Part shown: in pieces, positions 1 to 15,100 of the stretch | Layout of the letters: every line of letters begins with the position of its first letter | Position numbering within the stretch: the stretch's first letter is position 1 | Source of the DNA: Rhabdornis inornatus | Taxonomy: Eukaryota > Chordata > Aves > Passeriformes > Rhabdornithidae | Reading direction: 5' to 3' | DNA: 64,000 bases | NCBI GenBank assembly: GCA_013397075.1 | Contig: VWZS01004498.1 | Span: 1,014,268 to 1,078,267, forward strand | Notes under the pieces: model-generated | Told to the model about the DNA's origin: nothing | Database searches by the model: none | What the model saw: the letters and a program-made list of their open reading frames with translations, nothing else | Position numbers and translations under genes: made by a program

Positions 1-78
1 ATTACTCAGTTACAACAATTTGTAACAATTGTTACATCATATGTCATGCAGCTAATGTTAGATTTTTGAATCCCTTAG

Positions 79-199
79 GTGACAGGGGTCTGGGCATCAG
101 TATCATTGGAATGGGAGTTGGTGCTGATCAGGGACTGGAAAAACTAGGTATTTTTGTAAAAACAATAACAGATGGTGGAGCTGCTCAGAGGGATGGACG
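79..199 (+). CDS. Neurabin-like exon: PDZ first half
   Basis: Acceptor CCCTTAG precedes position 79 and donor GTGAGT follows 199. It encodes DRGLGISIIGMGVGADQG through GGAAQRDG, the carboxylate-binding loop and first strands of a neurabin-type PDZ. The exon begins with the last two bases of a codon, so at least one upstream exon exists. Confidence 0.93.
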
Positions 200-3100
200 G
201 TGAGTTTTTTGTTGAATCGATTATGCCTTTTACATATTTCCAATGAAGCCCAGTTGCTATCATTAGATATGCTGAATACTCTGAATAGAAGTACAAAAGC
301 TGAATGCAGCTGAGTGAATATTACACTCCTGCTGTATGTTAAATTTTTAAAAAAGTGTTATTTATTATAGGACATTTTTGCTAAGTAACTGTAGATCTGC
401 TTACAGCACATATAAGAAATGTTCAAAATAAGCCCACGAAGTACCACAAAATCATGTTGACACCCCAGAACACCAATCACTGTGTAAATAGTCTAAAAAA
501 CATGGAGTCAAATACTGTGTAAATTTTAACTGGTAATTTGCATAGTAACAGAGGATGAGGAGACTATTTTTAAGCAATGAATTTCAATGGACTCAGAATT
601 TGTCATTGTAAATACTAGTGAGTTTTAAGTGATATTTGTCATGTCAAAAACGTTTCAAGCCAAAGTACTGTTGTTTAACTGATAGCTAAGCATTTATTTA
701 TTTTGCAGAATTCAAGTAAATGATCAGATTGTTGAGGTTGATGGCATAAGTCTAGTGGGAGTTACTCAGTTCTTTGCAGCCACTGTGCTAAAGAACACCA
801 AAGGCACAGTGAGGTACGTATGTTTTCTCTGAAATAATAGTTTCTTTTTGTCATTTTTCATTAATGGAGAATACAAAACCATAGTATGAAAATTTTACAA
901 AGATATTGTGGAACGCAGCAGTGTCGCAAACTCATTTCTTAAGCATATGTTAAGATGTTTTGCTGCAAGATAATTTGTTTTTTTCCTGTAGGTTTCTGAT
1001 TGGGAGAGAGAAGCCGGGAGCTGAGAGTGAAGTAGCGCGTCTCATTAGTGAGACCTTAGAGCAAGAGCGATGTCTGTATGAGCAGCACTATGTTCACGAT
1101 GATACAGAGCAGGTAAAACATTGTTCATTCTCTGCTAATGGGATAAATGGGGGAGTGTAATCAAACTGAAGTAAAAAAGTATAACACAGGCAACTTGTTA
1201 AAAACAGGAAAATAAGCACTTCATACGCTACTGTTATCAAGGCACATGATTATTGCTTTATCACTAATCCAAAATACACTTTTAACTGTCAGTTGTATGT
1301 GATCGTTTTGTGCATGTCTTTCTTAGCTCTCTTTTGTGGAACTTTGATGAAGGTGTTTGCAAGTCATCTTTAACACTTACCGTAGGTATAAGAAATTAAA
1401 AAGGAATGGTAACTAGTCAAGAAAAGTTTTGCAGCTGGTTGGATTCCTTGGTAGTGTGCTTTGGTTATTGCTACTACCATAATGCAAAAAAGTCTGTGTG
1501 TGTTACAGAATGTCACGATTTTCTTTTTGTCAGGATGATGACTATGATGATGAGGAGGAGGATACATACGAGTCACATTTACATGGAAAATCTGTAGAAG
1601 TTTTTGATCTTCCTGAAAATGAAGATATTGGTTTACTACTGGATATGGATTCAGCACAGTCTCTTCTTAAATTTAAAGAGGTGTTGTAGCAGTTTTTAAA
1701 ATATTCTTTGTGATGCACTGGGGAGCATCTGAACCTTATAGGATTTGGATATAATCTCCTTCATGTTCCCTCTCATTGCTTTGGGTTTGTTTTTTCCCAG
1801 CATCAAGAATAACTGTCTCTGGTAGATGTCTGTTGAAATGTAGGTGTTCTGTATTTTTTTTATATCCAGTTTCCCTATGCATATTTACATTAAACAATCT
1901 TTTGATTTAAATTAAATTTAAAAAGCCCTTGGAAGCAGATGGTAGAACCAAGCCCCATCTCTGTCCATGTTATGTCTGAGCATTGCATTAGATAGATAGG
2001 ATGCTTCTCCTAGTTCTCCTGTGGCCGTTTGGCCTTTGAATGTTTGCTGCCCAGTAGAATGACTTTAGCTGCAGAGTGCATGGGGGGGTGTGCAAATATG
2101 GTCTCAAGTGTTGTGAGATGTTTTTTGGAAGACAAGAAATACATATATAATTTCTTGGTTTAGTCCCTGCAGTCTTCTGAGATATCTGTGTACATAAAAG
2201 CACTTGATTCTGTAGACAAGCATATTTTTGGCTTGGAGGGTATTTTTATGGTGTGTTTTTTGGAAGGAATGGTTTTGTAAACCCAATAGGGCATTCCAGG
2301 CTCTGAATCACAACTTAACATAACTGGAAATAGTACGGTTCTCTTTTCCCAGGGTTCTTATAAAGGAGCATATTTGCTTTATTCAGTGCTGTGGGATTTA
2401 GTCAGGGCCTTAAATGGTACAGCCTTTGGCATTTAGGAGTCCAGGCTTCTCTGGTAGATTTAAGTGCCTGTGATTTTCACTCTGGGAGGAGAAAAATATA
2501 CTGCAAAGAAACTGTTTTGTCATATGCTCTTTGCTGCTACATCAGCTTATTTTTGTGAAGGACTAGTATTTTGCAGATCCCCTAAGTTTGTTCTCTTGAT
2601 AACGTTGCTGTTACAGGGTTACAGATGGAAAGCGAGATACAAGGATTAGTACTTGTTAAAAAAATCTTTACATTTGGCTTAAGTGTAATCTTTTTGATTT
2701 CTAATAATCCTATGAAGATTTGTCGTGTAAAAATACATGGCTCAATTTTAAAATAAAGCCAGCACATTTGTTTTGAAGTGCTGACTGTAAAAATATTTAG
2801 TACTGTTAAATTTTTCTTTCATTCTGTGTACCAGTTGTCATCATAAGTGCATTGCTGCCTCTTCATCATCTTGGCACATTAAAATGTTATTGTAATCTTT
2901 TCAGCTTTCCTAATGTATAGACAACAATGGGAGATTTTTAGGGTGGTTATGTACTGTGGAACTTGTTTGAGGTTTGAGTAATTTTTTTTTTTTTTTTTAA
3001 ATAAAAGGTCATGATTACTTCTCCTGTAATTGACAAATAATTATGTTGACTTTATGCCACTCTAACAATGGTTTGAGGAAAAAGGGAATCATAGAGAAAT

Positions 3101-6100
3101 ACTTAAAACTAGCATTTTCAAATGTAATTTTGTGTGTGCTCATATTTTTTTTTTTCATCTGTTCCAGCTACAATTAAAACATGCAGTAACAATAGCTGAA
3201 GTGAATCAACTGAAGGAGAAAGTAAGTTTTCAAAGAATATTATTATTGGTAGGGTTTTTTGTTGGGTGGTTTGTTTTGAAGGAATGGCTACTGATTTTAC
3301 CTGGAATAGGCTGAAAGCAAAAGGCAGCAATCTGTTTATGCCTCAGGTGCTCTCTCCTCTATGTTATGCTAGACAAACATTTCTAAGCTGAAGAGATATG
3401 TTCAAATTTAAAATAAAATGAAATAAAAATCAACCAAACAAATAAAGCCTGAAAAGTCACATAAAACAACTTAAAAAACCCATCCCCCAAGTCTCCACTT
3501 TAAAATGAACACTCCAGTATTACTGCTTAGAGTAGCTGAATGTAGTGGAGAGCTGTATGAACCAGCTCATAAACAAATATGAGAACATGATCAGTGGATA
3601 GAACGTGTCTAATTTGAGAATAGATTTGGCCAGGCAATGGTTTGTGGCTGTGTTTCTGTTACCAGGAAGTTATTTCTGTTATCCTCTTTCCTTCCTCAAA
3701 TTTCTGACCTGGTCTGGGCAGAGAGTTTTTTTTCCAGTAGTTTTGTTTTTTTCTGAAGATTGGTTCGGTGCCTCTGCTTCTTCTGAGAAAGTGTTTTCTT
3801 GTTCTTTTTTGCTGCTTTTTCCACTGATGCAGGTTTATACATGGCCTTTTTCTGAAATACTGTGTGTAAGCGAGCAGTTTCTTTTATTGCATTGTCCTTC
3901 TGTGTTGCCTTGCTCAGAAATGCATATCCCAGGACAAGTTGCGGCACATTGCTGGGAACAGGTAGCAAGTGAAGAGGGTATAGTGCTTCAGTTTGCAATA
4001 ATTTTCAGTAGCAGTATCTGTTGGGGTATTTCATGCACTCTGCAATTGTTGAGGCAAGGCAGACAAAGCGACTTATGGCAGTTCCCTTTTTGATTTCTGA
4101 CAATGCTCCTCCTCTCTCTAGTATTCTTGGCATGTGGCCCAACTGGATTGCACAAAGGCTGTTAAAAATGTTGGTGTTAGTACAACTTACAACCTCATTT
4201 TTAAATTCAAGAAATTCTTGGCCCTTTCAACATCCTTGTTCCATTGTCAGGTGATCCTGACTGGCTTCAAAATCAGTGATTTATTTTCTTGGTGTAAGTG
4301 GTGTCCTCAAAGAAGGAGGCATGGACAAACTAAGTTGTATCTATCCTGTTCACTCCTCCGAGGCCTGGAGAGTTTCGCATGTTAACGTTCCCATGTGTAA
4401 TGTGGCTGCTGTCAAGCTGAGGGGGTGGCATCTCTTTCCTTTACTTAGGGTAGTTTTGTATGTTAGCTCAAGAAAAGGAAACCCTGCACATGTTACCATT
4501 GATTAGGAAGACCAATGTCATGTAAAGTTACCAGGGAAGATCAACTGGTCATGTTATCTTTATTCAAAAAGCTGTCAGTAACAAAGTAGTAGGACAGGGA
4601 GCTTTTCTTACACAGGTTAAGATTCTTTATCTGCAGTTGCCTTTGAAGGTATTCAAAATAGGCCTCTCCAAAGATATTAAGATCTGGTGAGATGTTGAAC
4701 AATATAAGCTAATAATACGGGTCTTGGTCATTTATATACTGATAAGTATGTAATTATTATTAGCTATTCTCTACTTAAACGTGTATCAACAACTGTTTTT
4801 TATTTCATCTTTTAGTTTAGATTAATTTGTTAAGTATTAATCTTTTCAGTTAAAAGTTGTTGAAGCAGAAAAAAACGAATGGAAATTTAATCGAGCCCAA
4901 CTACAGCAAAACTTGGATGAAAGCAAAGAGAAAATTAAAAAGTTAGAGACCTACTGGTTAGAGGCACAAAATTTATGCAAAACAGTAAATGAGCGTCTTA
5001 AAGAGACTCAAGAACAATGTGATGCCCTTGAAAAGAAATACAACAAGGCCAAGAAATTGCTTAAAGACTACCAGCAAAAGTAAGTACCCCAAAATACCAG
5101 GTCTCTATTTATAGCTTGTATGTTTTGTACAACTTGGGGAAAGCTGTCAGCAATACCTAGGGGATTAGGATTTGCTTAACATACTCTTTCATTTTATTAG
5201 AGTGCAGGGAAGCAGTGGGCTATAAATGCTGAGTTATTCCATACCTTACATCACCAGCTTCTGGAAAAGTTCTCTGAAAATCTTGCTGCTGCTTTTGATT
5301 CATAGCTAAGGAAAAAATATTTAATATTTCAATGACAACTTTTTAAAAACAGTTTGGTTTAAAAGCTGTAATGCATCTATACTTTTTGGAAGGACTACTT
5401 GAAATTTGGTATGAGGTGTTTGGCAATACCTTTTGCTCTTTGTGAAAAACCCTCAGCTTTGATTCACTTCAATGTTCCAGATAGAGTAGGCATCAAAGGA
5501 TATTCAATGATAGCCAGATACATGTAATATAGTCTGAATTAGGAGTTATATATTGTAGGAGAAGTAAAAAGAATTTTGAGAAAATTTGAAAGTTTGGGGA
5601 TATGTGTCTGGCCCACTAATATGGCGGCATGAAAACAGTGTCTTCAATCTGTGAAAGGGTTTGGGATTTTTAGTAGAGATAATATTGTGTATTAGATACA
5701 CCTGTGGGGAACTCCAGCACTGTTATGTGGTAGTGTCTAATTGTTCTACGATCTTCCCTCTTAGCTAAACAAGAGGCAATTGCAAAATATTTGTAGATGT
5801 GTCCTAATAGTACAGAATTGTAGCTTTTGATAGTTGCTGTAAGCATATCATGCTCTTGTTCCCAGTTTCTCCACTTGCTACTTACTTTGAAAGGCAGTTT
5901 ATTATGATCTTTTGGTTTGTAGTTCACATCCAGAAATGTTACTTTTCACAGTACGTTTTTGTGCTGTTTGGTGAGCTTTTTAAAGGTCTCCTTTCCCCTC
6001 TCCTCCCAAGCTTATCCGCATGGAAGTTCAAAAGTACGTGAAGATGACTGCTAACACGCTGCTTTCCATTCCCTCACTGTTTAGCAAATTTCCATTACTC

Positions 6101-9100
6101 GTTTGATTGTCCCTGAAGCTTTGGCATCTGTGGTAGATGTTTTATGCTTATTTTCTGGTTTTGTATGTCATTCCATATGGCACAGGCAAAAGCAGCTTTT
6201 ATATTTGTTTCTTTCTTATAGTCACTGTTTCTTTTTTGTAAAACCCAGCCATTGCAATTGCTGTAGGATGAACCAAGTAGAAACTTGAAATGCAATTTAT
6301 TTTCCTACAAAGAATTTTGCTGTGGCTTTTGGAAGGAAAATACACTGTGTGTGCATGTATCTTTGTGGAAGAGAGTAAGATGTAATGATTGGAGTTGTGC
6401 ATGTATTTCAGGCTTAAATGCATATACAACTTGCCACTTTTAAAATGAGAGGTGGTTGTAACTTTGCAGAAAAATGTTGCCACACATCCTTTTTCTGCCC
6501 AGAGTAAATTACAGTCATCTGTGTTTTCTTTTGAAGACAGTAGAAGCATCCAAATAAATGTGTCACTTTATGACATTATAAGATTAATGAATCAGTTATA
6601 TCTTACAGACTGATTTTTGTCACCATTCACTAATGGAATGCTTTTTAGCAAATGCAGTTGTGCATATTTCTGTTTAACATATTTTTCTACATTTCTATAT
6701 ATTAGTATTTCATAGACGTGTATATATTTCTTTCACCAGAGAAATAGAATTTATGAAGAAAGAAGAAGATCATTCAAAGCTACTTGAAGAGAGAGACCAG
6801 AAATACGCAGAACAACTGAAAATATATCAGGAAAAAGTAAAGCAGTATTATATTTTGAAATAAACTTCTGCATTCTTGGAGACTTGTATCTCACTTCTGA
6901 ATTTTAATTTTTGCAGATTTCAGAGCTTGAAAATAAATTAAAAGCATATGAGAAAATGCCTTACGTGTTTGAAGGTGACAGTTTATTGGAAGATGGCTGT
7001 CAAAGTCCAGGCCAATCTAACGAACAGTCAAAGATAAAAGAAGACAATGAAAAAGAAACCAAATCAGCAGAAGAAAGAATAAATTCTTTAGATATGCTGA
7101 TTTCTGGTAAGTAGATTTTATGTAGTATTTTTTATTTCCACTTAAGGAAAATTAGGAGGAGTAATATTTGTAGTGTTTCTTTTGTTGTTAGGAGAAGTGA
7201 AGTGTTAGATGTTTCATACTGACTGGGTGTTTTAGCTGAGTCAGTGTGGATACTTGAGTTTAGGTTCCCCCAATATTTTCAGTATAGTTGTAATGTATTT
7301 CTTAAACGTTGTAGGACAGAGGAGATGGATGAAGAGACAGCTATTTTAACTGTTCTTCAGATTCTCTGTTAGTGCAACTAATAGTGGGACTAAAACGCTG
7401 ACATATGTCAAGTAAAATCCCGTTGATTTTAAGCTGTAATTTACAGTAAAGTTGATATGATTTTTTTGTCTTGTAATTTTGTGTACAGAATGTTACAAAA
7501 TATCAGATGGAAGTTCAAATGAGAATTAAATTTTTAAAATATTTGGTAAACTCTTGCTTTGTAAAGAGTTTCTATTCTAAAGAATGAAGCTAGGAAAGCA
7601 CGTTCAGGGCATAAATTTTCATCTGTTTGAAAACAGAATTAAGTTTTCAATCCATAAGACAACTGTATTCTGTTGGATTTTATTATTTTTTAATTAAAGA
7701 AGTTGGATAAAGGTATATTTCAAAATAAACAGAATTTGCTATTGCAATGTGTAAAATAGTGTAGTATAATGTAAAAAGTATTTTCATACAGTAATGGTTA
7801 ACAGGTATAATAATTTTGACTAAAATTCTGAATATTTTTCTAGACAGTGGGTTGGTGAACTTGCCTACCAGTTTTTGCTGGGTTTTTTGTTTACTTTTTT
7901 TTGAAAGTATGTATTTGTTGCAGATTTTGATGCTTTTGTTGGGGATACTCCCAGATTAGACACCAGTGCCCACAAAGCAAAAGCTCAGCTTGCTTTGAAA
8001 GTGAAACGCCAGCCACCTTCTCGGTCAAAGCTGAAAGAATCTCTTGGGGGTGGACAACAGACTGCAAATCTACAGGTACTGACACTGATAATCATGCACT
8101 CTGGATACTGAACATGTGTTGAGCATTATGTATTTGCAATTGTAAGTGTTCTCCATGCTTCATTCTGGCTGTGCCAAAGCATCATAGTTTTATGCTGCAT
8201 CAAGTGAAAAAACCTTTTAGGATTCATAACATAAATGTGAACTCTGGCGTGTTTTTGTGGCACAATTAATTTGAAGTTAGCAAAGAACTAGTCGAGCGTG
8301 TTCTGTGCTGCTTCTACTTGCTGAAAGATTTTGATACAGTGATATATTGTGAAATATACTAATTTATCTTGTTAGTTCTTTATCTGGAGCAAGTTAGTTA
8401 CCACATTTCTTCAAAAACTAAAGAGTTCTGAAATGCTTCATTATTCCATAAGTCATCATTTGAGTTTACAAGAAATGTACCAGTAAAATGTTCTCATGTT
8501 TCTGGAAAACAACTGAAGAATTGAGGTATAGATAGTCAGTATATGAGAGAGCCTGTCATGGAAGAAGAACACTGAACTAATTCAGTTAGACTGAACACTG
8601 GCTGCATTGAATTGGAATGGCTAAGGTGTACCAGAACATTTCTGATTTGGCTAGAAAAAGATTATTTGGGATGTGCAGAAAGATCTGTATGGAAGTGGGT
8701 AACAGCCTGTAAAATCAGATGCATGTGATTCAGATGGTATCCACAACTATGTAAGTTCAGAAAATTTCCTCAACTGAGGAAATTTGCTTAGCACATCCAT
8801 CCTGGTAAAAGAACAGACAATAAATGAGTATATGTCATGTTTATAATCAAATAACTTTCAAATTTATTGAAGGATGAGGATCCAGAAGACAGTGTTCTCA
8901 ACAGAGAATCTTCCACTATGAACCTAACTAAGACCTTGGAAACAAGTGAAAAATTACCTTTCCCATGCCTGGATGATGCAGATACAAAGAGTGAAAAGCC
9001 TGAGAAAAGAGAAAGCACAGAAAGTCCTCTGGAGTCAAGTCCTTCTGCTTCCACACAGTCTTCTCCAGTACACAAACCAAGCAATGAAAATAGCACAACC

Positions 9101-12100
9101 ACCACTTGTTCACCTCCTCCTGAAGGGATGACTCCAAATTCTCCTCAAGGGTATCTCAAGAATGTTAAGCAAAGAGAAGCAAAAGGGAAAGGGAAAGAAG
9201 CCAAGGGTAAGACTTAAGGGTTTATTATTGTTTTAATGCTTCGGGATTGAAGTTTTACAAATGTTAGATGTAATCAGTAAAGGTCCTAGAACATTTTTGC
9301 AAAACATGAGTCTCGTAAGTGGCATTGTATTGGAGAGTAAGTCCGACAGATTTCCTGATTGCCAGAAAAATAGCTTTATGCTTCCAGACATTATCCAGGT
9401 GTTTAAACAAGATACAGATTCTGAGTGGGAATTTTACTGCATTATTCATCATACCCTCTTAGGATTATTTGTCACTAGAAGAAGGTTAAAGGTATTATAA
9501 TCAGCCTAGTCACTACTAATCATTATTTGATAGGAGTAGTTGGCATTTTTCTTATGAATAATTGAAAAAGGGATCTAATATAATCTTTTAAATGTTTGAT
9601 ATTTTCTGTAATCAGCTAGTACAAATGTGTAAAGACAGATTACTTGCTGTCTTTGCCATACAGCTCAGACAAAACCATTATTTTAATACTGTGAAACAGG
9701 ATTTATTTTATACTGTCCTTATTTTGTATGTTTCTATAAAGTCTTGAACAAAAATAGTCTTAAAAAATGCCCACTTGTTAAGACACATACCTAATACATA
9801 TGTGATTTTGCCTTCTTTTCTGCAGTTTTGGTTTTTTTTGTGATGGCAGAAGCATTGTAAACTTTCTTTTTTCTAAATAGGCCCCTGGAACTGCTAATTA
9901 ATACAGTACATGAGGATTAGTATTGAAAGCTTGCTCTTTGTGAGCAAAATGGCATTAAATGCTGTTTCTGCTAGATTGTTGCTTTCTAACTATTTAAATG
10001 TCTGCCTATTATTTTATTGAATTAATCCTTTCTATTACCTTTTCATCCATTCATGTATCAGTATGTATTTTAACCTGCTGTGCCATGTTTAAGAAATCAC
10101 CTCTTTTCTTAAAATACTACCTCTGGAAATACAGGTAGAAACAACATCAGTATTAAAAGTAATATTTCTGGTTTTGTATTCAAGTTGATAGGAAAAATAA
10201 CAGTTTAATAGCAGTTTAACTGTAGTTATAATTTATTGGATGTTATATATTTAGAAAGAGTGCTTAACTGTTTAGCTAAAGTTCTAATGTTGATCAGAAA
10301 CATTATATGATTAGATATGCCAAAAAAAGGGGGAAACTCTTGACTATTCTGACTGTCAGGTATGTAAGCTTTGAGATAATCCTTCCTGAAATACATAATG
10401 ATTATTTGCTGATGGAGTAATGGGTAGTTGACCTCAGGTTTGTGTACTAAACAGGATTTTTGGTTTTTATGGTCCTTGAAGGAGTATATCTGTATATCAT
10501 GTCAGAAGCTGTTTTGAAGGTGGAGCTTAAAATTAACTTTGTCTCCCAAAAAGCAAACTGCATCTCTTTCACAGGTAGCTAAGTTAAGAAACACCAGATT
10601 CACAATACAAAATGAATTTCAATTTTTTTTTTTTAAATCTAGTAGCCTGAGAATTTGAAAGTAAGTGCATTTAGGACTTGCAGTAATCATCACAGTCCAC
10701 TGAGAAGAGGTCATGTGGTGCTTGTCGCTTAATTTTGCATAATAATTGAAAAGTTGGTATTGAACATGCTCCCTTTGGCAAAAAATTGGGTCCTAAGAGG
10801 TTGTATTCTAGTTTTGAAAGTAAGAGTCTTGGAGGAGCTTCAAAGTCCCAGTTGTTTCTTCAGAATAGTCACAGTTTGAATGCCATTTCCAGTGAAGTCA
10901 GCTTGTCAGGAGCTGTCTGCTCTCCAAGTACTGACCATCATGTTGGTTAGGCACACCTTCTGGAGCTGGCAGCCTGTGTAGGCAGCCCATGTTTGCAGCA
11001 GCTGGCCTGGACTAGCTACTGAACCAAAAATAATACTCAAGGAGTATCTATAATACTTCAAGAGTAGTAAAGAAATACTAAATGCTATATTTGTTCAGCT
11101 ATTGCCTTAAAAATTAATTTCTTACATGCATCTTATACTGGTTATGTAGTGGTATGTTTTTAAGTTGACATTTTGCAAAAGAAAGAGGTACTTTTTTCTA
11201 AACCTGTTATAAACTAACTTTTGTTTGTAATTCATAAGGGCAAAATACTGGGGTGAGTTTTACTCTTCTATAGACAGTATAGAATTACTTTTTATCAAAA
11301 GGAATATTTTGGAATAGTTGTCAGGAACTGTTATGTTCCTATTTTTCAATGGCCTGATACAGCCAGAATGATGGGAAGATGCCACAGAGAATAACTCAGT
11401 CTGGCTGATATGGCTATAGTATTTTCAGTTATTTTCTGTGTGCAGGAATGGGAGTTTTAACACTGTCACCCAGGTCTTAGTCTCTGACTTAAAAGCATCA
11501 TCATTAGTAGCTGAAAATTGTAGGTATTTTTAGAACAACATTTTTATTTTTCACCTCTCTGTGAAAAACAGAAGAAAGGAGAAATGAAGACAGGACAGCA
11601 GAAACAAATGAAGGAATACCATCAGGGAAGTCCAAAAGGAGATTTCCAGATTTTGGGTAAGATTTTACATGGGTTCCTTTGGAAATAAGTGTTGTTCTGT
11701 GTTATTTTTGAGAATATTATATTCTCTAAATAAAACAATGTTGAGGAGTCCAGTAATGCCACTTCATAACACATTTGAAGACAGGGATAAAGCTTGTTGA
11801 AGCCAGCTAACATTAAAGACGTAGACTGGTGCTGCAGTATATGCATCATAATGTATAGCACTGATAATGTAGTTGGTGACTTTGCCCAAGTTGCTGTGCA
11901 TTGCTTAGGAGCATTAATGTGGCAATAAAACTGTGGTTTTCCTCCTGGTTATATCCACTATGTGCTAGGCTTCTTTAGGCACTTTTTGTATTTATTTTGG
12001 TTATCTGTGGCTTTTGAAAGGGTACTGTCATAGTTCTTAAACAGAATATGAATGCTAAAACTTTTTTAATTGCATGCATAATCTGCAAATTCTTATATAA

Positions 12101-15100
12101 TATTTTATATAAATATTTTTATATAATATTTTATATAAATATTGCTTTGTGTAGCAATATAAATGTGGGTTTTTGTAACTGGTGAAGTCAGTGTAAAAAT
12201 GAACTTGCTGATTTGAAGAAACATTGCACCGGGTAAATGTAAGTGCTTTATGAAATTTGTGTTTTTTCACTCAGTGGATTGCGGAAGTCGGGAGGCAAGG
12301 GTAAGAAGCAAGAAAAAGAAAATCTGAGAGGTTCTCTGGATAGCAGGTAGTTCTTTTGTTAGTTTATACATTTATTGCATTCCTAAAATTTGTAACCTAA
12401 GGATTTCTTTAAAACTGTCATTAGTGTTTGATCTTAAAGTACGGTCTTGTATAACAGTGGCAAAATTCTGTGAAGATTTAATGATACAGAGATGAGCTTC
12501 TGATCTCACAGAAGAGAGTAGAAGAGACAACATTAAAACTGTATTTTGCTTAGGAAGATGAATGTTGTGTAAATTAAGTTAGCAATTACTTGAAATTATT
12601 AAATTGTGTAAAATACTGCAAAAGTTCTTAAATTTGTGTTGTTAAATAACTCATTAGTTTGTGTGGATATTTAAAGGCAAGTATCAGTTTTCATTTCAAG
12701 TATCAGTTGTGCTGTGAAACTGGTAAAAATAAGTGGTATGTTTTGAATTTGTTCTTGTTTTTAGGGAGGTGGTTGTGTATTTGAGGGGTGGGATGGGGTT
12801 TTTTGCTGTTGTTATCTAAACAGAATTTAATCTGCTTATCCCAGAGGTTCTCGAGAACTTTTGGATGACTCTGGCAACAATCTATCTGCATCAGATTCAG
12901 ATTCCCCTGTTCCTACTTGCATGCCTTTCTCTTGGTTTGGAGACAGCCACAAAGAGCCACAGATTTCAAGTAGCAGTCTGCAGGTTACTCAGAGTGGGCA
13001 GGATGGTTGTGAGCATGGTCAAGAGAAGAACAGAAGCAAGGTAAAGATGACTAATTTGTGCTTTGAATATTTAAGTGTTGCATCTTGATAAAGTAAAAAT
13101 ATCAGTGGTTAGTATGTGGAAGCCTAATGACAGTCCTTGACTACATCACCTCTTATAAACATTGCTGGAGAAGTTTGAGATAATACAGCTCTTACAAACA
13201 GGAATTGTGTGAGTGTTCGTGTTCCCTCCTCTTCAGTTGAAGCATCAGTAGAAGCTGTTCAGGCTGAAGTAGTATCTAAGGAAGAATCACAGGGCATGCT
13301 TTTTCACTGGTTGGTGATGGAAAAAGTAATGCTGGTTTCAGGAAAGCATAGTTTTTAAAGGTCAAATTTGTTTTCCAGACTAGTTCATGGAGAAATTGTA
13401 CATAAATAGAGGTCAGCTGTCCAAACAGTTGGCCAGCCAGTTCTTACCATATTGGAATGTAGGGCTGGAGTACCAGAGAGGTGGAGGAAGATAACATCCT
13501 AGTTTTCATTAGCAAATACAGTATTAAAAGCCAAGAAACACATCTATAGAACACTTTCTTCCAGGCTTCTGAGTAACTAATAATCTAATAATTTAGGGCC
13601 TTCTAATCAAATCTTGAGAGTGAGGCTACACAGTTCAGTCTATAACCATAGTTACCATCTTTACAGTTTAAACTATTTGAAAGAAATAGCTTTAGAAACT
13701 AAAAAGTGTAATGTGTGTGCTGTCTGAATATTTGGTAAAACCTTTTTCAATTTAAGACTGTTCCCAGCAATTTTACTGACTTCTTTCTCATTTCCTTTGG
13801 ATTTTGTCAAATTGAAGATTACAGTTGTTGAGTAAGGTCATAAGCTGGGTTTATTTTTGAGTTTCACACTTTTTCATCACTTTGGATGGCTAAAATACCT
13901 TTTCATGTTCATGCTTTTCTTTTGAGTTATTAGAAAGAAATGAGTTGTATATCTAGAAGAGAACCTTGCCAGGTCCATGAAGTCACTGATATTTTGCAGA
14001 GATTGCAGATAACAAGTTTGGTTTCCATGTTTCCAGATGGTGATTGCACTGAAATGCTGTTGTAGTACTTTTCTTTTAAATACTTTGTTTCCCTAGTGTA
14101 AATCAACAGTCCCTTTAATAGTAGTAAATTGTCTGCATATGTAGTTTTTTTAAATTACAGGAAGTGGTTTTAGAACCATATAATCCTTGTAACACAGGAG
14201 CTTAATAAGAGTAGGAATTTTTTAATCTCTGAAGTAGAACAGTACTTCACAAAATACTCCCCAGTGTGTGTCAGGTTTGTGTATTTACAGCTCCTTCACT
14301 GGTTGCTTCTGTTGAAGCATGCAGTGGCCAAAAGAGATTTCTGTAAATAACCCAAGTATTTGGAAGGTATATGCATATACTTGGATACAGTTTTTGATTA
14401 AATAGGAATGCATGGTTGGTGTCTTAATAGGCTGGTCTCTTGATAGGCTGTAGTTGGTCTCCTAATAGACTGTAGCAAAGCTATCAAGAGGTGTTTCCTG
14501 GATAGATAAGCAATCAATAGGTTTTCTTTCAAAGTCATTGATTCGGAAGAACCCATTGGTCCCTTCTTCATTGCTTCTTTCTATCTGATTTGAATAATTT
14601 TGTAAGCATAGTAAAATTCCCACTGTTGCATTTCTATTATAAGCACCCATAATGTGCTTAAGCAGTTCTTAAAAGTTTCCATCTACCTACCATATACACC
14701 TACTTTTGACAATCAAAAAGTTACAGATCTTACTAGACTGAATGCTCTCTTCCTTTCCACATTGTTCTGAAGTAACAGTCTTTGCTTCTTACTAGACTAT
14801 ACTTGCCCAAGATGATTACCAGTTCAACCTTCCAGCTGTATTTTTGCCTACTGGTTGGGGTTTTTTTGTTTCCTTGTCATGCTCCAGTATGTAATTGTTG
14901 CTTGCTGCTCTTTTCCTTAGTGCCAGTTGCAAACCAGGAGCTGGAAGATTATGCAAGTCTCCAGCTATATTCCTGCTTTGTAAAATGGTAGAAAGCTGAT
15001 CCCATTGAAGAACAGATTCTCATACATTCATTAATCATAAAATAATTGTTTTCCTCTCCAAAATCAGGCTGTTTTTACTTTGCAGTGTTTGGGGTCTTCT

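Noticed and set aside
3605..4093. 162-codon open frame on +
   Set aside because: It lies in a neurabin-like intron. Composition is Phe/Leu/Ser from T-rich sequence, with no recognisable domain.
14417..14476. Three imperfect GGTCTC-TAATAGGCTG copies as a satellite or CRISPR-like array
   Set aside because: Too few, too short and too irregular, in a vertebrate intron; ordinary local duplication.
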